From NCBI GenBank assembly GCA_018067265.1, contig JAGPUY010000350.1, forward strand, positions 1-6,569: a stretch of 6,569 bases of DNA. Reading direction: 5' to 3'. The notes beneath the pieces are model-generated. The model made no database searches. It was not told the DNA's origin and saw only the letters and a program-made list of their open reading frames with translations. A program made the position numbers and the translations under genes. Of the stretch, positions 1 to 5,846 are shown piece by piece (positions within the stretch are counted from its first letter, which is position 1; each line of letters begins with the position of its first letter). Origin of the DNA: Oceanihabitans sp. (GTDB lineage: Bacteria; Bacteroidota; Bacteroidia; Flavobacteriales; Flavobacteriaceae).

Positions 1-494
1 TCAAACATCCAAACAATGGGATGAAATTCTGCCATATAAAACGTTCCTCCAGTATTTAGTTTTTCAGCAATCATTTTTCCCCAAGGTTTTAAATCTGGCA
101 ACCAACCAATAACGCCATAACTGGTAAAAACAATATCAAAAGTTTCCTTTACATGTTCTGAAGTATCTAAAACATTACAACAAACAAATCTAGCATCTAA
201 CTGTAGCTCTTTATTTAACTCTTGTGCTAAGGCAATTCCGCCATCACTTAAGTCCACACCAACACAGGTTGCTCCTAGCCTAGACCAACTTAATGTATCT
301 TGTCCGAAATGACACTGTAAATGCAATAGAGACTTGCCAGAAACATCGCCAAGCGCTTCCGTTTCATAGGACATTAAAGAAGATTTACCAGCTTTAAAAG
401 CTTGCATATTATACATATCGCTTTGGGCATGTACTTTTACCTTATCATTCCATGTCACTTTATTTGCCTTAAAATAATCTTGATTCTTATCCAT
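1..494 (-). CDS. Class I SAM-dependent methyltransferase, N-terminal part (cut by window edge)
   Basis: Reading the minus strand from ATG at 494-492 gives 164 uninterrupted residues up to the window edge, beginning MDKNQDYFKANKVTWNDKVK. A Rossmann-type SAM-binding motif I lies at residues 57-68 (LLHLQCHFGQDT). The acidic end of strand 2 is GVDLSD (79-84, Asp81). A motif-II-like stretch FDIVFTSYGVIGWL follows at 119-132, and a post-motif GGTFYMAEFHPI at 149-160. This order is typical of small class I methyltransferases of about 250-270 residues, so roughly 100 C-terminal residues are missing. The substrate cannot be told from the sequence. The gene is divergent from the lipoprotein gene, with 70 bp between start codons. 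Nothing ties it to kynurenine breakdown. The fold call is firm; function beyond SAM-dependent methyl transfer is unknown. Confidence 0.88.
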   Translation of the reverse strand, partial: MDKNQDYFKANKVTWNDKVKVHAQSDMYNMQAFKAGKSSLMSYETEALGDVSGKSLLHLQCHFGQDTLSWSRLGATCVGVDLSDGGIALAQELNKELQLDARFVCCNVLDTSEHVKETFDIVFTSYGVIGWLPDLKPWGKMIAEKLNTGGTFYMAEFHPIVWMF

Positions 495-541
495 AATACT
501 AAATTGAATGTCTAAGATAAAACTTATCAACTAATCTTCTT

Positions 542-549
542 TATCTTTG
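542..549 (+). promoter_or_regulatory. Putative -7 promoter element for the lipoprotein gene
   Basis: TATCTTTG matches the Bacteroidetes -7 consensus TAnnTTTG exactly and ends 15 nt before the ATG at 565. It would give a very short leader. No convincing -33 TTTG was found at the usual distance, so the call is tentative. If right, it excludes the upstream in-frame TTG at 547 as a start and supports ATG 565. Confidence 0.45.
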
Positions 550-564
550 TTGAAAATTAGAAAA

Positions 565-1230
565 ATGAAACACACATTCCTTGTACTATGCGCGCTTATA
601 ACTTTAATTTCTTGTAAAAAGGAAGAGAAAAAAGAGGCTATAAAAGAATTATCTATTGCTGAAAAGATTGCAAATGCACACGGATTTGAAAACTGGGATA
701 AGGTTTCAGAAATAGCTTTCACTTTTAATGTAGACAAAGACAGTACGCATTTTGAAAGATCTTGGACCTGGAAACCCAAAACAAATGATGTCCGCTTAAT
801 TAGTAATCAAGACACCATTCAGTACAATAGAAAAAACGTAGACAGTATTTCCATTAAAGCAGATCAAGGTTTTATAAATGATAAATTCTGGTTGCTTGCA
901 CCTTTTCAACTGGTTTGGGATAGCGGCACAACGATTACGGAACCTACACAAGAAAAAGCACCAATTAGCGAAACAATTTTAAATAAAATCACACTAGTAT
1001 ATGCTAATGAAGGTGGCTATACGCCTGGTGATGCGTATGATTTTTATTATGATGATAATTATATGATTAAAGAATGGATTTATAGAAAAGGTAATACAGA
1101 AGAAGCCTCTATGATTACTTCTTTTGAAAGTCAAAAAGATTTTAATGGTATTAAGATTGCCTTAGAACATATTAAAAAAGGAGAAAACTGGAACCTTAAC
1201 TTCACTAATATTCAAGTAGATATAAATTAA
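565..1230 (+). CDS. Small lipoprotein of unknown function
   Basis: The 221-residue product starts MKHTFLVLCALITLISCKKE: a short basic N-terminus, a hydrophobic core, and a lipobox L14-I-S-C17 for signal peptidase II. After lipidation at Cys17 the chain continues K-K-E-E-K-K-E, resembling the Lys-plus-acidic surface-export signal described for Bacteroidetes lipoproteins, so surface exposure is possible. The mature part is soluble, without further membrane segments, and rich in Trp and aromatic residues (WTWKP near 68-72, YDFYYDDNY in the second half), which suggests a beta-rich, LolA-like or ligand-binding fold, though this is a guess. I do not recognise the family. An in-frame TTG at 547 would extend it by six residues, but ATG 565 gives a better signal peptide and lies downstream of a promoter-like element. 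It ends just before a strong terminator, so it is probably a single-gene unit. Confidence 0.85.
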   Translation: MKHTFLVLCALITLISCKKEEKKEAIKELSIAEKIANAHGFENWDKVSEIAFTFNVDKDSTHFERSWTWKPKTNDVRLISNQDTIQYNRKNVDSISIKADQGFINDKFWLLAPFQLVWDSGTTITEPTQEKAPISETILNKITLVYANEGGYTPGDAYDFYYDDNYMIKEWIYRKGNTEEASMITSFESQKDFNGIKIALEHIKKGENWNLNFTNIQVDIN

Positions 1231-1283
1231 TTTTAGAATAAAACATCTAAAACGAATCTCTTATACGTATATATTATACCCTC

Positions 1284-1299
1284 CGCAATATTTATTGCG
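1284..1299. repeat. Small perfect inverted repeat in the convergent gap
   Basis: CGCAATA, two bases, TATTGCG forms a 7-bp stem just upstream of the main terminator. It has no U-run of its own. It may be a secondary stop or an RNA-stabilising end for the lipoprotein transcript. Confidence 0.4.
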
Positions 1300-1314
1300 T
1301 CTATATATAAATTG

Positions 1315-1352
1315 AAAAACGCCTTGTAATAGGTATTACAAGGCGTTTTTTT
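1315..1352. terminator. Bidirectional intrinsic terminator between convergent genes
   Basis: Arms 1315-1330 and 1335-1350 are perfectly complementary (core ACGCCTTGTAAT with ATTACAAGGCGT) around a four-base AGGT loop, and a run of seven T's (1346-1352) ends the plus-strand side. The left arm starts with five A's, which become a T-run on the minus strand. The structure can therefore stop transcription from the lipoprotein gene (stop at 1230) and from the iclR-type gene (stop at 1396). Confidence 0.9.
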
Positions 1353-1395
1353 GTTATTCATTTCGAGATTCATTTCTAAAGGAATAATTCTTGTT

Positions 1396-2157
1396 TTAAT
1401 GCATACTCGCTTCAATAGCTTGCGCTCCTTTTTTAATAATGGATATATAATTCTCTATATTTTCAAGTTTAAATCTACTAGACGGACCAGAAACACTAAT
1501 ACTAGCAATAACCTGACGCTTATTATTATAAACAGGCATGGCGATACAAATAAGACCTAATTCCAATTCTTCCATATCTAAGGCGTATTCTTGCGCTCTT
1601 ATTTTTTGTAACTCCTTCTGTAAAGCTTCCCCATCTGTAATGGTATTTGCGGTACATGCATCTAAAGAAACCGCTTTTAAATAGTTTGTTATTTTTTGTT
1701 CCGGTAAAAAAGCCAAAAGCACTTTTCCTATTGCGGTACAATATGCTTTTTGATAAGAACCTATTTGCGTGCTTACTTTAAGTCCTTGCGGACTTTCAGT
1801 TTTGTTCAAATAAAGCACCTGATTTTTATCCAAAACTCCAAAATGCACGGTTTCCTTAATTTCTCTAGCAATATTTTCTAACGGTGTTCTAGAATATTTC
1901 CGTAACGTTTTATGTATAGCCACTAAATTTCCCAATTCAAATAACTTAAGACCTAAAAGATATTTATCATTATCATTCTTCTGCAATACACCTAAAGATT
2001 CTAATGTGTTTAATAATCTATACGTGGTACTTTTGTTATAGCCTTTTTTTAATGCCAGTTCTCGAACACCCCATTCTTGCTTATCCATAGTAAAGGCATC
2101 CAATAGCGTGAAAGCTTTTACTACAGATAAATTGAGATCTTTAACATCTTCATTCAT
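1396..2157 (-). CDS. IclR-family transcriptional regulator, likely controller of the kynurenine genes
   Basis: The 253-residue product has the two-part IclR layout. Residues about 8-72 form a winged helix-turn-helix (LSVVKAFTLLDAF, then WGVRELALKKGYNKSTTYRLLNTLESLGVL with the recognition helix around NKSTTYRLL). Residues about 85-250 form the GAF-like effector domain, with the family signatures AYCTAIGKVLLAFLP, GLICIAMPVYN and ASISVSGPSSRF. Length is typical. ATG at 2157 is chosen because it gives the usual short lead into the HTH. The gene is transcribed away from kynU, with 172 bp between the start codons. That space contains palindromes suited to a dimeric regulator, so control of kynU and probably self-control are inferred. 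The effector (kynurenine, a hydroxyanthranilate or a ring-cleavage product) is not visible in the sequence. Described kyn regulators in Proteobacteria are Lrp/AsnC-type (KynR), so this would be a different solution. Confidence 0.93.
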   Translation of the reverse strand: MNEDVKDLNLSVVKAFTLLDAFTMDKQEWGVRELALKKGYNKSTTYRLLNTLESLGVLQKNDNDKYLLGLKLFELGNLVAIHKTLRKYSRTPLENIAREIKETVHFGVLDKNQVLYLNKTESPQGLKVSTQIGSYQKAYCTAIGKVLLAFLPEQKITNYLKAVSLDACTANTITDGEALQKELQKIRAQEYALDMEELELGLICIAMPVYNNKRQVIASISVSGPSSRFKLENIENYISIIKKGAQAIEASMH

Positions 2158-2234
2158 AAATTCCTAATCGTTTAAGTACTATTAAAAAAAGGGACCGAAT
2201 TCCTTTACTATCTTTTAGGAAATTCATTTCATTA

Positions 2235-2259
2235 TTCAAAAATAATGTTTATTTTTGAA
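2235..2259. promoter_or_regulatory. Perfect palindrome carrying back-to-back -7 promoter elements
   Basis: Arms TTCAAAAATAA (2235-2245) and TTATTTTTGAA (2249-2259) are perfectly complementary around TGT. Each arm contains a match to the Bacteroidetes -7 element TAnnTTTG: TATTTTTG at 2250-2257 reading toward kynU, and TATTTTTG on the minus strand at 2244-2237 reading toward the iclR-type gene. Neither direction shows a clear -33 TTTG at normal spacing. Predicted transcript starts are near 2263 (right) and 2230 (left). Promoter identity is an inference; the symmetry is directly visible. Confidence 0.5.
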
Positions 2260-2270
2260 ACAGTGTTTCA
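2256..2270. promoter_or_regulatory. Putative IclR-type operator 1
   Basis: TGAAACA, G, TGTTTCA is a perfect 7-1-7 palindrome. Its length and symmetry resemble known IclR-family sites such as TGGAAATNATTTCCA. It overlaps the end of the rightward -7 element and covers the predicted kynU start point, so bound protein would block kynU transcription. Confidence 0.6.
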
Positions 2271-2275
2271 TATAA

Positions 2276-2287
2276 TGAAACGTTTTA
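2276..2287. promoter_or_regulatory. Putative IclR-type operator 2 (imperfect)
   Basis: TGAAAC followed directly by GTTTTA is a near-palindrome with one mismatch. Its TGAAAC half-site lies 20 bp from the TGAAAC of operator 1, about two helical turns, placing both on the same face of the DNA. IclR-family proteins often bind paired sites as dimers of dimers. Confidence 0.4.
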
Positions 2288-2329
2288 GCTTTTTTTTCAA
2301 ATCCAGAAAGACTTTTTTTACTTTAAAAA

Positions 2330-3595
2330 ATGAATAAAACCACTTTAAGTTACGCACAGCAACAAGACCAAAACGATCCGCTTTCTAAGTATAGAGATGC
2401 ATTTCATATCCCTAAAGATAAAGACGGAAACGATTGGTTATATTTTACAGGAAATTCTTTAGGCTTACAACCAAAAGCTACAAAAGAATACATTCAGCAA
2501 GAACTGGAGGATTGGGCTAATTTTGGAGTCGAAGGTCATTTTGAAGCAAAAAATCCTTGGATGCCATATCACGAATTCTTAACCGAATCGATGGCAAAAG
2601 TGGTTGGTGCAAAACCAATTGAAGTGGTTATAATGAATACCTTAACTACCAACTTGCATTTGCTAATGGTAAGTTTTTACCAACCCACAAAAACAAAATA
2701 TAAAATTGTAATCGAAAGTGATGCATTCCCTAGTGATCGTTATGCAGTTCAAACACAATTAGATTTTCATGGTTTTGATGCTAATGAAGGTGTAATAGAA
2801 TGGAAACCAAGAAAAGGCGAAGAACTTCTTAACATAGAAGATTTAGAAACCATTCTAGAAGAACAAGGCGACGAAATCGCATTATTACTTATTGGAGGTG
2901 TAAATTATTACACCGGACAATATTTAGATATCAAAAAAATAGCAGAATTAGGGCATGCTAAAAACTGTATGGTTGGCATTGATTTAGCACATGGCGCAGG
3001 AAACATTCAACCAGAGTTACATGATTCTGGTGTAGACTTTGCCGCTTGGTGTACGTACAAATACTTAAATTCTGGACCAGGAAGTTTAGGCGGACTATTT
3101 GTCCACGAAAAACACGCACATAATAAAGATTTAAAACGATTTGCTGGTTGGTGGAGTCATAATAAATCGACTAGATTTAATATGCGACAACCATTAGATG
3201 TGATTCCTGGTGCCGAAGGCTGGCAACTTAGTAATCCTCCAATTTTATCTATGGCAGCCATTAAAGCATCTTTAGATATGTTTAATGAAGTAGGAATGGA
3301 TGCCCTTCGGGAGAAATCTGAAAAACTCACAGGCTATTTCGAATTTTTAATTAACGATTTGAATAACGATAAGATTAAAATCATAACACCTTCGAATCCG
3401 AAAGAACGTGGTTGTCAATTATCTATTCAGGTAAAAGACGCAGATAAAACTTTACATAAAAAATTAACGGAAGCACATATTATTACCGATTGGCGGGAAC
3501 CAGATGTAATACGCTGCGCTCCAATCCCATTATACAACACCTTTGAAGATGTGTATAGAATGGTAGAGAAGTTGAAAGAGATATTAAATAAATAA
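2330..3595 (+). CDS. kynU: Kynureninase
   Basis: A PLP enzyme that cleaves kynurenine to anthranilate plus alanine, or 3-hydroxykynurenine to 3-hydroxyanthranilate plus alanine; cytosolic, normally a homodimer. The 421-residue length is normal. Hallmarks are YFTGNSLGLQPK (38-49), NTLTTNLHLLM (103-113), FPSD (133-136), GIDLAHGAGN (216-225) and CTYKYLNSGPGSLGG (241-255). Lys244 is the Schiff-base lysine, Asp218 pairs with the PLP ring nitrogen and His221 lies beside it. From memory of human kynureninase, these match Lys276, Asp250 and His253 at a constant offset of 32, as do Leu105/Thr106 and Asp136. The C-terminal part (GWQLSNPPIL, DWREPDVIRCAPIPLYN) is also complete. ATG 2330 follows an A-rich leader without a Shine-Dalgarno sequence, as is usual in this phylum. 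It is the first gene after the putative operator region. With kmo next, 3-hydroxykynurenine is probably the main substrate. Confidence 0.97.
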   Translation: MNKTTLSYAQQQDQNDPLSKYRDAFHIPKDKDGNDWLYFTGNSLGLQPKATKEYIQQELEDWANFGVEGHFEAKNPWMPYHEFLTESMAKVVGAKPIEVVIMNTLTTNLHLLMVSFYQPTKTKYKIVIESDAFPSDRYAVQTQLDFHGFDANEGVIEWKPRKGEELLNIEDLETILEEQGDEIALLLIGGVNYYTGQYLDIKKIAELGHAKNCMVGIDLAHGAGNIQPELHDSGVDFAAWCTYKYLNSGPGSLGGLFVHEKHAHNKDLKRFAGWWSHNKSTRFNMRQPLDVIPGAEGWQLSNPPILSMAAIKASLDMFNEVGMDALREKSEKLTGYFEFLINDLNNDKIKIITPSNPKERGCQLSIQVKDADKTLHKKLTEAHIITDWREPDVIRCAPIPLYNTFEDVYRMVEKLKEILNK

Positions 3596-3636
3596 TTATA
3601 AGTCGAGAAACAAACTATATAATTTAGTCTTGTCCC

Positions 3637-3926
3637 AAATCAATTCGCAGAATTGAACGTCAAGGCGAAGAATAGATGAAGAAAAGCTCCGAAATCAGGA
3701 GAACGCAGTTCGACGCGGAGTTTTCAAATCGGTTTTCAGTTTGTAAAACTGAAAAATTCCTTGGCTTGACTGTGATCTCCCGCCTGCCGACAGGCAGGTT
3801 TGGTTTTGTATTGATATTAAAATGTCTACCAGACATTTTAATATCAATAGTGTATCAAGACAAATGCTAAGCATTCATGAATACCTATTTAACAAAATAG
3901 AAAACCATGAACTAAAATGAACAGAA
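3637..3926. repeat. Structured dispersed repeat, copy A
   Basis: This 290-bp block recurs at 5540-5838 in the same orientation. Long stretches are identical, including the last 56 bases and the segment with the long hairpin. It is a chain of inverted repeats: CAATTC/GAATTG (3641-3655), CTCC/GGAG, TTTTCAGTTT/AAACTGAAAA (3733-3755), CCTGCC/GGCAGG (3783-3798), a 19-bp perfect stem (3809-3849), ATTCATGAAT, and CTATTT/AAATAG. CTTGA (3765-3769) and TCAAG (3855-3859) can pair to enclose the two central hairpins. Reading frames are not conserved between copies, so it is non-coding, possibly a MITE- or REP-like element. No target-site duplication was identified. Confidence 0.9.
3809..3849. repeat. 19-bp perfect hairpin in repeat copy A
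   Basis: Left arm 3809-3827 (starts TATTGATATT, ends ATGTCT) and right arm 3831-3849 are perfectly complementary around ACC. No T-run follows, so it is not a standard intrinsic terminator. The same arms and loop occur in copy B. Confidence 0.9.
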
Positions 3927-3935
3927 TATTAAAAC

Positions 3936-3962
3936 AAAGGAGATTTCCGCCTTCACGGAAAT
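3936..3962 (+). promoter_or_regulatory. Possible hairpin-bridged ribosome binding site for kmo
   Basis: AAAGGAG (3936-3942) lies 27 nt from the kmo ATG, too far for a normal Shine-Dalgarno. It is followed directly by a hairpin, ATTTCCG (3943-3949), CCTTCA loop, CGGAAAT (3956-3962). If the hairpin folds, the remaining distance to ATG 3970 is 7 nt, an ideal spacing. The hairpin may instead be a short dispersed motif with no role in translation. Confidence 0.3.
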
Positions 3963-3969
3963 AAAAAAT

Positions 3970-5370
3970 ATGAGTAATAAAAAAGACAACATACTAATCA
4001 TTGGAGCCGGACTTTGTGGTTCCCTCCTAGCTGTACGTCTAGCACAACGCGGTTACACCGTAAACGTTTACGAAAGCAGACCCGATTTACGTACTACAGA
4101 TATTTCTGCAGGCCGTTCTATAAATTTAGCCCTTTCCGATCGTGGTTTAAAAGCCATGCGTCTTGCAGGAGTGGAAGACAAAGTAAAACCGCTTTGCATT
4201 CCCATGTATGGAAGATTGGTTCATGATATAGAAGGCAATACGTTTCCCTCAAACTATTCCGGAAGAGATAACGAATATATCAACTCTATTTCTCGTGGAG
4301 AATTAAATGGATTGCTTTTAACCGAAGCTGATTTATACGATAATCTTACCATTCATTTTAACAAAAAATGTAACGGAATAGATATCGAAAACAACACTGC
4401 CAGTTTATACGATTACGAAACCAAAACAGAATTAGAAGTTACAGGAGATGTTATTTTTGGTACCGATGGTGCAGGATCTTCCTTAAGAAAAAGTTATTAT
4501 CTAGAGCGTAAATTTCTATTCAGTTATGCGCAAAACTATTTAACGCATGGCTATAAAGAGTTAGAAATTCCAGCTTCCGCGGAAGGAAAGCATCTTATAA
4601 GTAAAGATTATTTACACATTTGGCCAAGAGGTGATTATATGTTAATTGCACTTCCTAATTTAGACGGAAGCTTTACAGTAACATTATTTTTAAGTTACGA
4701 AGAAGGAAAATACAACTTCGAAAACTTAACAACAGAAGAAAGCATAAAAGAATTCTTCGCTACGCAATTTCCGGATGCATTAGCATTAATCCCGAATATA
4801 GCAGAAGAGTTTGCCAACAACCCAACAGGCGCTTTAGGAACCGTAAAATGTTCGCCGTGGCATTACCAAAATAAAAATGTTTTATTAGGAGATGCCGCAC
4901 ATGCAATTGTTCCGTTTTACGGACAAGGAATGAACGCATCCTTTGAAGATGTAACCGTTTTTGATGCTATTTTAGAACAACACGAAGGCAATTGGGAAAC
5001 CATTTTTAAAGTCTACGAAAAAACTAGAAAAGCAGACACAGACGCTATTGCAGATTTAGCTATCGACAATTATTACGAAATGCGTGACCACGTTGCAAAT
5101 CCTATTTTTAAAGTAAAACGAGCTATTGAAATGGCTTTAGAGAAAGAATTTCCAAATGACTATTTTTCAAAATACTCGATGGTAACTTTTAAAGAAGACA
5201 TTCCGTATCACACAGCAATGACAAAAGGAAGAGCACAAGACAAAGCGATTCTAAACCTAATAGCGAATAAAGAAATAGATACCAACGAAGATTTAAATAC
5301 TATCTTTAAAAAAGTACAACTAGAAACCGAGGCTATTCTGCAAGACGATAGAATTGCAGGATTGAAATAG
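3970..5370 (+). CDS. kmo: Kynurenine 3-monooxygenase (FAD-dependent)
   Basis: Hydroxylates L-kynurenine to 3-hydroxykynurenine using NADPH, FAD and O2. The 466-residue length fits bacterial members. The FAD-binding Rossmann motif is ILIIGAGLCGSLLA (8-21), with acidic Glu35 ending strand 2 (VNVYES). ISAGRSINLALSDRGLKAM (45-63) is strongly KMO-like. R82 in MYGRLVHD fits the substrate-contacting arginine known from KMO structures (assignment by eye). The second flavin motif is FGTDGAGSSLRK (163-174). The GD motif LLGDAAHAIVPFYGQGMNASFED (305-327) is close to the family signature. The C-terminal helical part, with DNYYEMRDHV (366-375) and YSMVTF (402-407), is present, so the gene looks intact. 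It lies downstream of kynU on the same strand and supplies that enzyme's substrate. Uniquely here, it is flanked on both sides by the same structured repeat. ATG 3970 gives the normal start six residues before the FAD motif. Confidence 0.97.
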   Translation: MSNKKDNILIIGAGLCGSLLAVRLAQRGYTVNVYESRPDLRTTDISAGRSINLALSDRGLKAMRLAGVEDKVKPLCIPMYGRLVHDIEGNTFPSNYSGRDNEYINSISRGELNGLLLTEADLYDNLTIHFNKKCNGIDIENNTASLYDYETKTELEVTGDVIFGTDGAGSSLRKSYYLERKFLFSYAQNYLTHGYKELEIPASAEGKHLISKDYLHIWPRGDYMLIALPNLDGSFTVTLFLSYEEGKYNFENLTTEESIKEFFATQFPDALALIPNIAEEFANNPTGALGTVKCSPWHYQNKNVLLGDAAHAIVPFYGQGMNASFEDVTVFDAILEQHEGNWETIFKVYEKTRKADTDAIADLAIDNYYEMRDHVANPIFKVKRAIEMALEKEFPNDYFSKYSMVTFKEDIPYHTAMTKGRAQDKAILNLIANKEIDTNEDLNTIFKKVQLETEAILQDDRIAGLK

Positions 5371-5384
5371 ATTGAAATAGATTG
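5361..5384. repeat. Short decamer direct repeat at the kmo stop codon
   Basis: ATTGAAATAG occurs twice in tandem plus ATTG (2.4 copies). The first copy contains the kmo stop codon TAG. It runs directly into the heptamer array, suggesting repeated slippage or duplication at this junction. Confidence 0.85.
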
Positions 5385-5487
5385 TTAGCTGTTAGCTGTT
5401 AGCTGTTAGCTGTTAGCTGTTAGCTGTTAGCTGTTAGCTGTTAGCTGTTAGCTGTTAGCTGTTAGCTGTTAGCTGTTAGCTGTTAGC
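5384..5487. repeat. Heptamer tandem array, GTTAGCT x 14.9
   Basis: Fourteen full copies of GTTAGCT plus GTTAGC, with no imperfect copy. The unit is not a multiple of three and the array is intergenic, 13 bp after the kmo stop. Any two neighbouring units can fold as AGCU-GUU-AGCU with a flanking U-G wobble, so a transcript could carry up to seven consecutive mini-hairpins. A perfect array of this kind is expected to vary in copy number by replication slippage. Confidence 0.98.
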
Positions 5488-5690
5488 AAAAATGAAAATA
5501 ACTTGGGACAAACAAGAACATATTAAAAGTGAAAGCCCTAAATCAATTCATAGAATTGAGCGTTAAGGCGAAGAATAGATGAAGAAAAGCTCCGAAAACA
5601 GGAGTTCAGCATTTTTAGGCTGGACGACGCAGAGTTTTCAAATCGGTTTCCGTTTGCAAAACTGAAAATTCCTTGGCTTGACTGTGATTT

Positions 5691-5710
5691 CCTGCCTGCC
5701 GGCAGGCAGG
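5691..5710. repeat. Perfect 20-bp GC-rich palindrome in copy B
   Basis: CCTGCCTGCC followed directly by GGCAGGCAGG, with no spacer. Copy A has CCTGCC-GACA-GGCAGG at 3783-3798. This GC-rich palindrome type is frequent between genes in Bacteroidetes genomes (from general knowledge) and stands out against the AT-rich background. Confidence 0.85.
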
Positions 5711-5720
5711 TTTGGCTTTG

Positions 5721-5761
5721 TATTGATATTAAAATGTCTACCAGACATTTTAATATCAATA
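5721..5761. repeat. 19-bp perfect hairpin in repeat copy B
   Basis: Arms 5721-5739 and 5743-5761 around ACC, identical to those of copy A. No T-run follows. Confidence 0.9.
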
Positions 5762-5846
5762 GTGCATCAAGGCAAATGCAAAGCATTCATGAATACCTAT
5801 TTAACAAAATAGAAAACCATGAACTAAAATGAACAGAAAGAAAAAT

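Larger units (their letters stand above)
3596..3969 (+). other. 374-bp gap between kynU and kmo, filled mostly by a dispersed repeat
   Basis: The first 41 bases show no terminator. Positions 3637-3926 are copy A of the structured repeat, and 3927-3969 hold the kmo leader with a GGAG motif and a hairpin. A 64-codon open frame from 3676 lies wholly inside the repeat and is not preserved in copy B, so no gene is called. kynU and kmo could still share a transcript, but the long hairpin in the repeat may reduce read-through or be an RNA processing site. Confidence 0.8.
5540..5838. repeat. Structured dispersed repeat, copy B
   Basis: Same orientation and order as copy A but 9 bp longer. Around 5599-5628 it has extra sequence that can form its own CAGC/GCTG stem, while A has a shorter segment. 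The CAATTC/GAATTG stem (5544-5558), the CTTGA/TCAAG basal stem (5677-5681 with 5767-5771) and the 19-bp hairpin (5721-5761) are kept. The CCTGCC stem of A is here a longer perfect palindrome (5691-5710). The TTTTCAGTTT stem of A has a mismatch in B. Confidence 0.9.

Noticed and set aside
1351..1560. Plus-strand frame of 69 codons
   Set aside because: It starts in the terminator and runs antisense to the well-supported IclR-type gene.
3809..3849. Intrinsic terminator after kynU
   Set aside because: The stem is long and perfect but no T-run follows, the stem is mostly A/T, and it belongs to a repeat also found elsewhere.
3676..3870. 64-codon open frame starting MKKSSEIRRT
   Set aside because: It lies wholly inside repeat copy A. 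The matching frame in copy B diverges and stops early, so the frame is not under coding selection.
5384..5487. CRISPR-like array
   Set aside because: The units are 7 bp with no spacers, so this is a simple tandem repeat.
3627..5519. TTGTCCCAA beside copy A and its reverse complement beside copy B as a possible insertion target
   Set aside because: The two are in opposite orientation and at different distances from the repeat ends, so they do not fit a target-site duplication.
5492..5566. 24-codon frame starting MKITWDKQEH after the heptamer array
   Set aside because: It is short, has no recognised relatives, and its last third is repeat copy B sequence. It could be a gene fragment but there is no support.
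5538..5786. Minus-strand 82-codon frame with CLPAGR
   Set aside because: It covers repeat copy B, and CLPAGR is the usual false translation of the CCTGCC/GGCAGG palindrome.
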